NCBI RefSeq assembly: GCF_002003265.1
Contig: NZ_CP019687.1
Coordinates: 1,426,001 to 1,490,000 of the forward strand
Origin: Paenibacillus larvae subsp. larvae
Lineage (GTDB): Bacteria; Bacillota; Bacilli; Paenibacillales; NBRC-103111
Reading direction: 5' to 3'
Length of the DNA: 64,000 nt
The notes under the pieces are model-generated. The model made no database searches and was not told the DNA's origin. It worked only from the letters and a program-made list of their open reading frames with translations. The position numbers and the translations under genes are program-made. Below, in pieces: positions 26,432 through 32,836 of the stretch (positions are counted from its first letter, which is position 1; each line of letters opens with the position of its first letter).

Positions 26432-26574
26432 CTCCCCAAGTTGTATGATGTAATACGTTTAACAAACAAAACATAGATAGTTTTGTTTCATTCACCTCTT
26501 TCGGAAAATTACTTACAAAATAACTATAACTCATCCAAAATTAGGATTTTGTCGATACATGTCGAACAAAGAAC

Positions 26575-26600
26575 AAAAATCGATACTAGTATCGATTTTT
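26575..26600. promoter_or_regulatory. Perfect 26-base palindrome
   Basis: AAAAATCGATACT followed by its exact reverse complement. It could be a protein-binding site or a weak bidirectional terminator (a run of T follows on both strands). It lies two bases upstream of a good rightward promoter. Confidence 0.5.
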
Positions 26601-26601
26601 C

Positions 26602-26630
26602 TTGACATTTGGGAGATTTTATTGTATGAC
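26602..26630 (+). promoter_or_regulatory. Sigma-A-like promoter pointing into the agr-like operon
   Basis: TTGACA at 26602-26607 and TATGAC at 26625-26630 are 17 bases apart. Transcription would run rightward, antisense to the LytTR gene and agrD. No plus-strand ORF of note follows. It could make an antisense RNA, or be fortuitous. Confidence 0.4.
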
Positions 26631-26631
26631 T

Positions 26632-26661
26632 AAAAAAAAGAAGACCCTTATTTAGGTCTCC
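26632..26661 (-). terminator. Terminator of the agr-like operon
   Basis: Read leftward, GGAGACC and GGTCTTC flank a short loop containing the LytTR stop codon, followed by eight T. This would end the operon. Confidence 0.6.
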
Positions 26662-27034
26662 TATCGCGATCAAGTATATGAGTGATTATGTGCTTCTTAT
26701 TCCTTGAAACATTCGCGCTCTCCTTGCAATTCTTGAAATGAACTGTAGTAGCGTATGCTGTCTCAACCACTCGCTCTATTTGTTTTATATTTACCAAATT
26801 GCCATTATCCAATTGAACAAAATGAGAAAAACAAGAAAAACCTTTCTTAAACGCTTCCAATGTTAACGGAACAGTATAAGTCCCGTCTTTTGTATGAATA
26901 CGAGGAACATGGTAGTTCTTCTTGGGAGACCAAATGTCTATGAAATAGATATCTTCAATAGAAAAAAATTCATGCTCCCCATACTCTTTTTCACCTACAA
27001 CTTTCACTCCAAAGATTTCATAATTTTCTTTCAT
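26648..27034 (-). CDS. Stand-alone LytTR DNA-binding regulator
   Basis: The 128-residue protein is almost only a LytTR domain: a short N-terminal strand region with FFSIEDIYFIDIW near residue 24, then TKDGTYTVPLTLEAF and FVQLDNGNLVNIKQIERVVE, the usual FvrvhrsylVNl-type core. It lacks the receiver domain that AgrA-type regulators use for phosphorylation. It is the last gene of the agrC-like/agrB/agrD operon, five bases after agrD. By analogy with LytTR regulatory systems controlled by membrane partners (HdrRM, BrsRM of streptococci), it could be held by the kinase-less sensor upstream. That link is inference. Confidence 0.75.
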   Translation of the reverse strand: MKENYEIFGVKVVGEKEYGEHEFFSIEDIYFIDIWSPKKNYHVPRIHTKDGTYTVPLTLEAFKKGFSCFSHFVQLDNGNLVNIKQIERVVETAYATTVHFKNCKESANVSRNKKHIITHILDRDRRPK

Positions 27035-27152
27035 GATAATTACTTCTCTTCTTTTAGTTGCTCTGGTAATGGTTTGGCACCAATAACGGATTTCCTACTT
27101 ACTGATAATTTCTTAGCGCTGGACTCGAGATATTTAGAGATTTTTCTTGCTA

Positions 27153-28316
27153 TATAAGTTGAATCAATATTCTTAGCAAACCTTGGCAAGGAAAAAGGAA
27201 CCATTTGTCGAATAAGAAACAGATCAAGAATAGACAAGTGGGGATGACAATGGATAAACATACCGAACTGGCAAAAGTAACGGCAGCCATGCAACAAACC
27301 AAAGAGCGCCGAATGTATGAACGCTACCAAGCGATCTATTTGCATTTGAAAGGCACATCCATGAAGGCGATCGCTGACATTTTGAATCGAAACCGAATGA
27401 CGGTGAGCAGTTACATTCATACGTACGAGAACGGTGGACTGGGAGCCTTGCAAATCAAGCATTCCTCAGGTGCTCCTACTCGGTTGACGAAGCAGCAGCA
27501 GGATCGCTTGAAACAAACCGTCGCCTATTCGGTTCCCCATGAGGTCGGCTTTACGGCAAAGCACAACTGGACGCTTGAACTGATTGCCACGTACGTGGAA
27601 CGCGACTGGGGCCATTGCTATTCGCTCCGAGGCATTTCCAAGGTCATGGAGCGGCTAGGGCTCAGCTATACGAAACCGACCTACACGCTCGCAGCAGCAG
27701 ATCCCAAGAAACAACGCCATTTCACCGAAACGACCTTTCCTGAACTGAAAAAAAGCTACTGAACGAGGAGATTGATCACTTGCTGTTCGAGGATGAGTCG
27801 ATGATCCGGGACTACCAGGCGATTCAGAAGACCTGGTTCCTTCGCGGGAAGCAACGCATCATTCCAACCACGGGCAAGCATCGTGGGGTCAAACTGCTGG
27901 CCACGGTTGACTATGAAACGGGACACATCGTTTGGCAAGAAGATGAACAGTACACCGCTGAAACGTTTCTTTCCTTTCTTCAAAAGGTCATGGCGACTTA
28001 TCCAACAGGGAAACTGGCTCTGGTTTTGGACAATGCCCGGATTCATCATGCAAAGCTGCTTCGGCCGTTTCTGGAAGCGCAAAAAAATCGGCTTGAGCTT
28101 GTGTACTTGCCTCCATACAGCCCTCAGTTAAATATCGTAGAAGGACTCTGGAAATGGCTCAAGTCCAGTGTGATCAATAACGTATTCTATTCGGCCGTTT
28201 CCGAAATCCGTCTGCGTGTCGGGCAATTTATGGATGAAATCATGAAGCATCCTCATGCCATTATTGACCGGCTGTGCGTGCGACTTTGATTGCTATTTTC
28301 TTTCGTTCAACTTATA
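27153..28316 (+). mobile_element. IS630-family insertion sequence
   Basis: The element is 1164 bases long, with terminal inverted repeats TATAAGTTGAA (27153-27163) and TTCAACTTATA (28306-28316). It is flanked by a TA duplication (27151-27152 and 28317-28318), the target preference of the IS630/Tc1 group. It carries one transposase made by frameshifting. It is inserted in the agrD-like gene. Confidence 0.85.
27250..28289 (+). CDS. IS630-family transposase, produced by -1 frameshift
   Basis: The first frame (27250-27762) has the N-terminal helix-turn-helix (MKAIADILNRNRMTVSSYI) and winged-helix region. The second (27780-28289, entered earlier by the shift) has the DDE catalytic domain: LLFEDESMI, LVLDNARIHHAK and PPYSPQLNIVEGLWKWLK. 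The switch is at seven A plus G (27748-27755), where slipping back one base continues as KLLNEEIDHLL. Programmed -1 frameshifting at A-runs is known in this family, so the gene is probably functional. Confidence 0.85.
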
Positions 28317-28330
28317 TAGTAATTGTTTCA

Positions 28331-28852
28331 TTAATGTTCACCCCCTTTATGAAATGGTAAAATCAATATCCCTTGTGCTACAAAAGCAAGGGTAACCGTC
28401 GATGACATCAAAATTAGACTAGATAAAACTATAAGTGTAGAAATTAGTTTCAAGTATGGGTCCAACTTTGAAGGATTTACTTCTTCAATTGTGTTTGGAG
28501 AAAACAGCAAGAATATTACAGTATTTATAGCGGTTAATATTATAATCGCCATGTTATTTATATGAATATGTGCAATCATTATAAAAAGCAAAGAAGAAGC
28601 AACAGCGCACATTGTCAAAGATTTCATATGTAAGCCGCCAGAAAACCTTCTCAGTATAGCGAATGACGTCAGAGCTAATAAAGAATTATAAAGCTCGTTC
28701 GTCATCAAACCCAACAATGAAGTCAACAGAATTGTAAGGAACAAATTCAATTTAACTCCTATTGCATACTCCATAACCTCAACGCTTACGTTACCTTCTG
28801 GGTCACTCTGCTTTATCTTTCTTGATATACTCCTGGATATACTTTCTATCAT
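28331..28852 (-). CDS. agrB: AgrB-like peptide-processing membrane protease
   Basis: The 173-residue protein has the AgrB pattern: a helical N-terminus, then FAILRRFSGGLHM with catalytic His75, and TMCAVASS with catalytic Cys82. The seven-residue spacing equals that of His77/Cys84 in S. aureus AgrB. Four to six membrane helices follow. AgrB removes the C-terminal tail of AgrD and makes the (thio)lactone. The ATG follows GAGGTGGG and lies within the 3' end of the receptor-like gene (50-base overlap), so the two are coupled. Confidence 0.9.
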   Translation of the reverse strand: MIESISRSISRKIKQSDPEGNVSVEVMEYAIGVKLNLFLTILLTSLLGLMTNELYNSLLALTSFAILRRFSGGLHMKSLTMCAVASSLLFIMIAHIHINNMAIIILTAINTVIFLLFSPNTIEEVNPSKLDPYLKLISTLIVLSSLILMSSTVTLAFVAQGILILPFHKGGEH

Positions 28853-29519
28853 CCCACCTCTCCCTTCTATAAGAAAAGTAATAAGATATACAAAAACTTG
28901 CTACCGCTACTATAATCAGCGTTAATGCCTTTGCTCTATATAACAAAAAAACAGTTAATGATATTGTGAATATTGAAACAATAACACTTATAAGTAGCTG
29001 CCGATTTTCTTCCGAAAGATAGTCTTCTCTTATTGAGAATTCATGAGGCGGCATAATAACAATAGAAAATCCTAAATTAAATAGCTTTAAAATATAAGAA
29101 ATCAAGTAAGTAGTTAAAATTGAAGTTAATTGAATCATAAGTACTGCCATCCCGGAATTCTGATAAAGGACTGATATATCAATCATTCCTATATGGGTAT
29201 ATATATAATAGATCACAAGTTGCAAGCTGGTATATGCCGTTATCCCGGTTCCTGCAATAAAAGCAGAGTAGTGGATCTTAATCTGAATTGAATACCTCAA
29301 AAATAAAACAAAAAGTACATATTGTAACGGTAAATCAAATTGGGCAACTCCAAATACAACCCGCATGAAGTAAGAGAAGATAGATATGAAAAAAGCGAAC
29401 ACAAGTATCTTAAAGCCGTATCTCATAATAGGAATCCTATACAACTTTAAAATTAGAACTAGCATTGCTAAAGCATCAAATATCCCTATCACTAGATAAA
29501 CCAAAGAGGCCAAACCCAC
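28803..29519 (-). CDS. AgrC-like polytopic membrane sensor without a kinase domain
   Basis: The 238-residue protein has about six to seven membrane helices, like the sensor half of AgrC/ComD-type histidine kinases, and ends in a short basic cytoplasmic tail (RRERWDDRKYIQEYIKKDK). There is no DHp helix with phospho-acceptor His and no GHKL ATPase. The stop overlaps agrB by 50 bases, so the short form is built into the operon rather than a random truncation. It could bind the peptide and control the LytTR protein by direct contact. That function is inferred. Confidence 0.7.
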   Translation of the reverse strand: MGLASLVYLVIGIFDALAMLVLILKLYRIPIMRYGFKILVFAFFISIFSYFMRVVFGVAQFDLPLQYVLFVLFLRYSIQIKIHYSAFIAGTGITAYTSLQLVIYYIYTHIGMIDISVLYQNSGMAVLMIQLTSILTTYLISYILKLFNLGFSIVIMPPHEFSIREDYLSEENRQLLISVIVSIFTISLTVFLLYRAKALTLIIVAVASFCISYYFSYRRERWDDRKYIQEYIKKDKAE

Positions 29520-29550
29520 ACCTTCCTAACATGTAACCGTTTTATTTATA

Positions 29551-29579
29551 ATTATACCCGCAAGTCTCTGTATCGTAAA
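29551..29579 (-). promoter_or_regulatory. Promoter of the agr-like operon
   Basis: Leftward -35 TTTACG (29574-29579) and -10 TATAAT (29551-29556) are 17 bases apart, about 30 bases upstream of the receptor-like gene start. The 160 bases further upstream, shared with the divergent lipoprotein gene, hold no clear LytTR repeat that I could confirm. Confidence 0.55.
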
Positions 29580-29740
29580 TCGCTTTTTATTTTTAGGCTA
29601 GGTTCTATATTGACCAATACTTAAAAAATTTCGCCGGAAAGCTGAATACACTCCCAAATTTGTAATTTTTTATTACTTGTACCCTCTTTAAGATGTAAAC
29701 TAGATCTTGGTTATATTTGGATCATTAAAAAGGAGATGAA

Positions 29741-30199
29741 GTGGTGAGGAAGTTTTTAAGTATACTCATAGTTATTTTATTGGTGGGGGTATTGTCCGCT
29801 TGTAATGGAAAGACATTAAACGCTAAAGAACAGCTTGTTCTTGACTACATAAACATATTTAATAACGGTACTGACAAAGAAGCTAAAAACAAATTCGTAG
29901 AAGAAAACTGTCTTCCTGAAAGCAAACCATTATTTTTACTAGCTTTGAAAGTTAATAATCAGAAAGAAAGAATTTTGAAAGATCCTGAGGTTCTGGAATC
30001 GATTGATCTTGAGGATTCTGAAAAGAAAGGAACCGCAGTTCTTGTGAAAGGGAAAAATTCTGATGGCATTGATAGTGAAAGGATTGTTGTGTTTATCGGT
30101 GATAAAATGGGAATGGAACTTTTCCCTAATGCGAAAGACGAAAATAAAAACTACGAGAAATTAAGGTCTGCTTTTAAAACACCAATTGAACAAACATAA
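29741..30199 (+). CDS. Small secreted lipoprotein
   Basis: The 152-residue protein has a lipoprotein signal peptide (VRKFLSILIVILLVGVLSAC) with lipobox LSAC near residue 21. The rest is hydrophilic with no recognised domain. The GTG start follows AAGGAG. It is divergent from the agr-like operon, so it might be a target of the same regulator. A UUCG-loop terminator follows at 30217-30235. Confidence 0.65.
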   Translation: MVRKFLSILIVILLVGVLSACNGKTLNAKEQLVLDYINIFNNGTDKEAKNKFVEENCLPESKPLFLLALKVNNQKERILKDPEVLESIDLEDSEKKGTAVLVKGKNSDGIDSERIVVFIGDKMGMELFPNAKDENKNYEKLRSAFKTPIEQT

Positions 30200-30216
30200 T
30201 AAGTAGTAGACAGTAA

Positions 30217-30247
30217 AGCCCTTCGGGGCTTTTTATTTTGCACAAAA
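30217..30247. repeat. 31-base direct repeat, left copy (contains a terminator)
   Basis: Identical to 30609-30639. It includes AGCCC-TTCG-GGGCT followed by T-rich sequence, a rho-independent terminator for the lipoprotein gene. The two copies flank the type I toxin-antitoxin unit. Confidence 0.8.
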
Positions 30248-30292
30248 CACATAAACTTGTTAAATAAAATAAACATGTGTTAAAATAATGGT

Positions 30293-30430
30293 ATTAGACA
30301 TACACTAAAAAAGACCGCAGACGCTGGTATCGTCCACGGTCTGGCAATAGCCGCGCTACTAGGCGGTCGGCTTAATAAGGTTTACAAACGAAATAGATCG
30401 TTTCCTTAGCGTGGGCGATCTATTTCATTT
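30293..30430 (+). ncRNA. Predicted antisense RNA of a type I toxin-antitoxin
   Basis: A rightward promoter (TTGTTA 30257-30262, 18 bases, TAAAAT 30281-30286) is followed by about 130 bases without an ORF. These end in a terminator hairpin: GAAATAGATCG (30390-30400) with CGATCTATTTC (30416-30426), then ATTTTC. The RNA would overlap the 3' part of the toxin mRNA, as SR4, RatA and SR5 do for bsrG, txpA and bsrE. Confidence 0.6.
30305..30342 (-). terminator. Terminator of the toxin mRNA
   Basis: Read leftward, ACCGTGGACG pairs with CGTCTGCGGT (two G-T pairs) and is followed by six T. It places the toxin mRNA 3' end inside the antisense transcript. Confidence 0.6.
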
Positions 30431-30506
30431 TCTGGATAAACGTTAAAAGCGCTAGAATAAACATTCCAAATAAGAACATTAATTGAAGAGCCTGAAACGT
30501 CTCCAT
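30420..30506 (-). CDS. 28-residue hydrophobic type I toxin (TxpA/BsrE/holin-like family)
   Basis: The short protein begins METFQALQLMFLFGMFIL and ends TFIQKMK: one membrane helix with a basic end, matching the M-x-T-[FY]-Q-A-L-x-L-M opening of the TxpA/BsrG-like toxins annotated as putative holin-like toxin. It would damage the cell membrane or wall synthesis when freed from its antisense RNA. It has a very strong AAGGAGGTGATG ribosome site that is folded away (30508-30533). Too short for usual ORF cut-offs. Confidence 0.75.
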   Translation of the reverse strand: METFQALQLMFLFGMFILALLTFIQKMK

Positions 30507-30507
30507 A

Positions 30508-30533
30508 GCATCACCTCCTTTCCGAGGTGATGC
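30508..30533 (-). promoter_or_regulatory. Ribosome-site-sequestering hairpin of the toxin mRNA
   Basis: GCATCACCTC pairs perfectly with GAGGTGATGC across a six-base loop; the second arm is the toxin ribosome site, ending two bases before ATG. This would block translation of the full mRNA, as seen in other type I toxins. A -10-like TACAAT lies upstream at 30567-30572. Confidence 0.7.
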
Positions 30534-30608
30534 CGACCGCCCACGTAAGCCACTATTGCTTGTACCATTGTACTACATATTACCTTTTATTAAAATTGTC
30601 CGCAGCCC

Positions 30609-30639
30609 AGCCCTTCGGGGCTTTTTATTTTGCACAAAA
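30609..30639. repeat. 31-base direct repeat, right copy
   Basis: Perfect copy of 30217-30247, 392 bases away, again with the UUCG-loop terminator. It lies between the toxin promoter region and the XRE gene. Confidence 0.8.
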
Positions 30640-30665
30640 ATAACCTGCCCCATAGACAGGTTATT
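30635..30665 (-). terminator. Terminator of the XRE repressor gene
   Basis: Read leftward, AATAACCTG and CAGGTTATT form a nine-base stem that includes the stop codon, followed by five T. Confidence 0.6.
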
Positions 30666-30876
30666 CGTCATCTTCTTTTAAAACCAAAAGCTCCCCAATT
30701 TCACAGTTGAAGTAATTACATAGCTTTGTTAATAGTTCTTTCGGATAATGCTTTGACTCATTATTATATAGCTGTCTTATAGACTCAAAACGATAATCAA
30801 TATCCTTCGCTATTTGCCTTATTGATCTTCCATTTTTATCTGCAATACTCTTTAGATTTGAATGTATCTCTTTCAT
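30661..30876 (-). CDS. XRE-family repressor of a small divergent switch
   Basis: A 71-residue Cro/CI-type DNA-binding protein (SIRQIAKDIDYRFESIRQLYN helix-turn-helix, then LLTKLCNYFNCEIGELL). It is transcribed leftward from a consensus promoter (30895-30923). Three 19-base operators lie between it and the rightward genes, so it most likely represses both itself and them. The layout resembles the control region of a small phage-like or integrative element. Confidence 0.8.
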   Translation of the reverse strand: MKEIHSNLKSIADKNGRSIRQIAKDIDYRFESIRQLYNNESKHYPKELLTKLCNYFNCEIGELLVLKEDDE

Positions 30877-30894
30877 ATAACCACCTCTAATTCA

Positions 30895-30989
30895 AATATA
30901 TATCGACGCGAAAAATGTGTCAAATAACTATTGACTCTAATATAGAGTCATGGTATATTATAAATGTGGATGACACGAATTTAGTGTCA
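30895..30989. promoter_or_regulatory. Divergent promoters with three operators
   Basis: Leftward: TTGACA (30918-30923), 17 bases, TATATT (30895-30900). Rightward: TTGACT (30931-30936), 17 bases, TATATT (30954-30959). Operators with a seven-base spacer: CGACGC/GTGTCA at 30904-30922, TGACTC/GAGTCA at 30932-30950 and TGACAC/GTGTCA at 30971-30989. The first covers the leftward promoter, the second covers the rightward -35, and the third lies just downstream of the rightward start. Confidence 0.7.
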
Positions 30990-31013
30990 AAAACAGAATG
31001 GAGGTGAAAATGT

Positions 31014-31142
31014 TTGGAAGCAAGAGATTGGGTACTTCTCCTGACGGCTATAATACAACTTTACACAGCACTTATCATTAACCGCCGGGAGAAAAAGAAA
31101 AAAGGAACCAAAAAACGCCGCGACCCACGCAAACGTAAATAG
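31014..31142 (+). CDS. 42-residue membrane protein with basic tail
   Basis: TTG 31014 is six bases after GGAGGTG. The product has a hydrophobic helix (WVLLLTAIIQLYTALII) and a strongly basic tail (NRREKKKKGTKKRRDPRKRK). An ATG at 31010 in another frame gives only 23 residues. It is the first gene under the rightward promoter of the switch. The shape resembles small membrane peptides of phage-like elements; function unknown. Confidence 0.55.
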   Translation: MEARDWVLLLTAIIQLYTALIINRREKKKKGTKKRRDPRKRK

Positions 31143-31219
31143 GTTCCCTGGAGGGGATGCTTTCCCCTCCACCCCAATCTTAACACAATAGCGGTAAAAA
31201 ATAAATGGAGGTAATATGC

Positions 31220-31303
31220 ATGGACACAATTACATGGATCGTTGCCTTATTAGCTTTACTTCTCAGTTTAATCGGATTAGTTCGGACACTTCGGAATAAA
31301 TAA
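31220..31303 (+). CDS. 27-residue membrane peptide
   Basis: ATG 31220 follows GGAGGT by seven bases. The product is MDTITWIVALLALLLSLIGL plus VRTLRNK, a single membrane helix with a basic end. The strong ribosome site argues that it is translated. It could be a small membrane-active or regulatory peptide. Confidence 0.5.
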   Translation: MDTITWIVALLALLLSLIGLVRTLRNK

Positions 31304-31330
31304 GCCGGTTTAAATGGAGGGAATAAGGGA

Positions 31331-31522
31331 ATGGGAGATTACCTGGGATCGGTACGTAACTATTACGACCATCTGTCGGAATGTAAGGGTTCACCTGAAA
31401 ACATGTTTGTAATCATTTTGCGTTTACTTTTATGGTCAGACCATTCGGATGTAGTGATTGTACAAAGAGTAAAAAATCTGGTTAAAGCATATGACCTGGT
31501 TAAGGGGGGACAAGATAAATGA
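31331..31522 (+). CDS. Small protein, unknown
   Basis: A 63-residue ORF overlapping the next gene by four bases (ATGA). It contains a helical middle (ENMFVIILRLLLWSDHSDVV). The ATG follows GGAGGG. No family recognised; it is part of the operon driven by the switch promoter. Confidence 0.5.
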   Translation: MGDYLGSVRNYYDHLSECKGSPENMFVIILRLLLWSDHSDVVIVQRVKNLVKAYDLVKGGQDK

Positions 31523-31788
31523 ACACCATTTTAAAAGTGAACCAAAGCCGTGGAAAGTCAGTGGCGCAGATCGCGGAGATCTTGAACACATGTGAAATGC
31601 TTCTAAACCTCGAAATTGAAAATCAGATGAACAAGGTAGTATTACACGTAATTACTGACAGCGCGACAGTCCAATATACAGAAATCACTAGGGACGGCAT
31701 GTTGAGTTTTCTAACAAAACTCAGAGAGTATGTCACAAACAAAGAAGATATAGATGAACTGCTGGAAGAAGTTCAGGGGGAGGAATAA
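31519..31788 (+). CDS. Small protein, unknown
   Basis: An 89-residue protein, mixed alpha/beta by appearance (KVVLHVITDSATVQYTEI), with an acidic C-terminus. It is translationally coupled to the upstream gene. No family recognised. Confidence 0.5.
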   Translation: MNTILKVNQSRGKSVAQIAEILNTCEMLLNLEIENQMNKVVLHVITDSATVQYTEITRDGMLSFLTKLREYVTNKEDIDELLEEVQGEE

Positions 31789-31791
31789 GGA

Positions 31792-32009
31792 ATGGAGAAA
31801 ATTGATCCATATGAAGTATTTACACCCACCCAGGTAATGTAATTAGCTGTGCACTTATCGGACGGGTTGTAGAAATCAAAAATAGGATAGAGTTTTTTGA
31901 AAATACCCACGACGAGGCGCAAGTGGGCGCATGCCTCGAACTTTTGAAGGATACTCTGGAAACCTGCGAATTATTTAACTTACCAGTAGATATAGCAAGT
32001 AAAAAATAA
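31792..32009 (+). pseudogene. Frameshifted small gene
   Basis: ATG 31792 opens MEKIDPYEVFTPTQ and stops after 16 codons. The neighbouring frame then continues PGNVISCALIGRVVEIKNRI and onward to TAA 32007-32009. A one-base change near 31830 would restore a protein of about 72 residues. It is the last gene of this small operon, followed by a terminator. Confidence 0.5.
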
Positions 32010-32011
32010 CA

Positions 32012-32047
32012 AAAGAGTACCTGGGAAATTAATCCTGGGTACTCTTT
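32012..32047 (+). terminator. Terminator of the small rightward operon
   Basis: AAAGAGTACC and GGTACTCTTT form a ten-base stem, followed by ATTT. Confidence 0.75.
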
Positions 32048-32355
32048 ATTTGTATTACCGCTTAAAGTCTGGTTGCAAAAACAAGGGTTTTTGGGTGAGA
32101 TGGTTGCAAAGAGCTTTTGTCAAGAGTTTTTTTAATTTTTTTGACAATCTTGCCTACAACCATTTCACTAAAAAAACGCGAAAATCACAACCAACAATTT
32201 GAACAAGTATTGCAGTAGCTAGCACAAAAGAGAGCCATAAAAAAATAACCTGACATAAAGACAGTTTTTAGGCTGCCGAAAAAGTATCGACAGCCTGGCA
32301 AAAGAAAGTAAACCCTCATTTTTTATAAAACAATAAATTGTTTTAGTACTTGCTC
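32048..32355. other. Non-coding stretch with short inverted repeats
   Basis: No convincing gene. It contains TTGTCAA (32117-32123) facing TTGACAA (32141-32147) across a T-rich loop, and a GGCTG/CAGCC hairpin at 32271-32295 that may end transcription of the toxin remnant. Otherwise AT-rich. Confidence 0.4.
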
Positions 32356-32835
32356 TTATTTTTTTACGATCTCCGGAACTACTTCGAAAGTATAGCCATT
32401 ATCCATTAATTTTCCATTATGACTAACAAATTCTACATTCACCTCAGCTATTGTACCATATTTTACTTTGTATGAACCTTCCCCTTTTAATAAAATATTT
32501 TTAGTGTTATCTTCAAGAGCTAAATATTTGTTCAAACCTGGAATATTCTTTTTTACATAGTACGTCCATGTATTTAATGGAATCCTCTCCATATCCCATT
32601 TAACCCCTATTCTCGCACCCTCAAAGACCATATCGCCGCTATATCTGGTAGCTAGATCAACTTTACCGGTAGTCTCCACAGTCTTTAAATGTACAGAAAC
32701 CACTGCAGTAGTGTTCCCTGGGACTTTAATCTTCTGCTGAGGAATTGAATATGTTACAGTTTCACTATGTGTATCACTCCCTGTTTTAGAGAAATTATAT
32801 TTTGTATTTATTTCTATACCTGCTTCAGCAATCAA
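32356..32835 (-). pseudogene. ETX/MTX2-type pore-forming toxin, 3' remnant
   Basis: About 159 residues match the C-terminal half of the aerolysin-like ETX/MTX2 family: HSETVTYSIPQQKIKVPGNT then TAVVSVHLKTVETTGKVDL, corresponding to the conserved I-x-V-P-x-N-T-T segment and following strands of epsilon toxin. The signal peptide, receptor-binding part and much of the insertion hairpin are absent. The frame runs straight into the IS256-family element at 32837. No toxin-like sequence is visible beyond the far end of the element. Confidence 0.75.
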
Positions 32836-32836
32836 A

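Larger units (their letters stand above)
27040..28331 (-). pseudogene. agrD: agrD-like signal-peptide precursor interrupted by an IS630-family element
   Basis: Removing the IS (27153-28316) and one TA copy restores a 41-codon ORF: ATG at 28331 (overlapping the agrB stop as TAATG, with GGGGGTGA upstream), a leader MKQLLARKISKYLESSAKKL, then SVSRKSVIGA and the tail KPLPEQLKEEK. Length, amphipathic leader and the P-E-x-L tail match AgrD precursors (P-K-E-L in S. aureus). It has no cysteine, so any ring would have to be a serine lactone (Ser21, 23 or 26). The IS cuts it at codon 5, so the peptide is probably not made now. Confidence 0.75.

Noticed and set aside
27040-27462. 140-codon leftward ORF ending in the AgrD-like tail
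   Set aside because: Its first 86 or more codons are the antisense of the IS transposase; only the last part is real agrD. Treated as an interrupted gene instead.
29581-29740. LytTR binding repeats between the agr-like operon and the lipoprotein gene
   Set aside because: Some TAC/GTA words occur, but no pair with proper 10-12 base spacing could be confirmed by eye.
31010-31081. ATG ORF of 23 codons at the start of the small operon
   Set aside because: The overlapping TTG frame gives a membrane helix and basic tail with better ribosome spacing.
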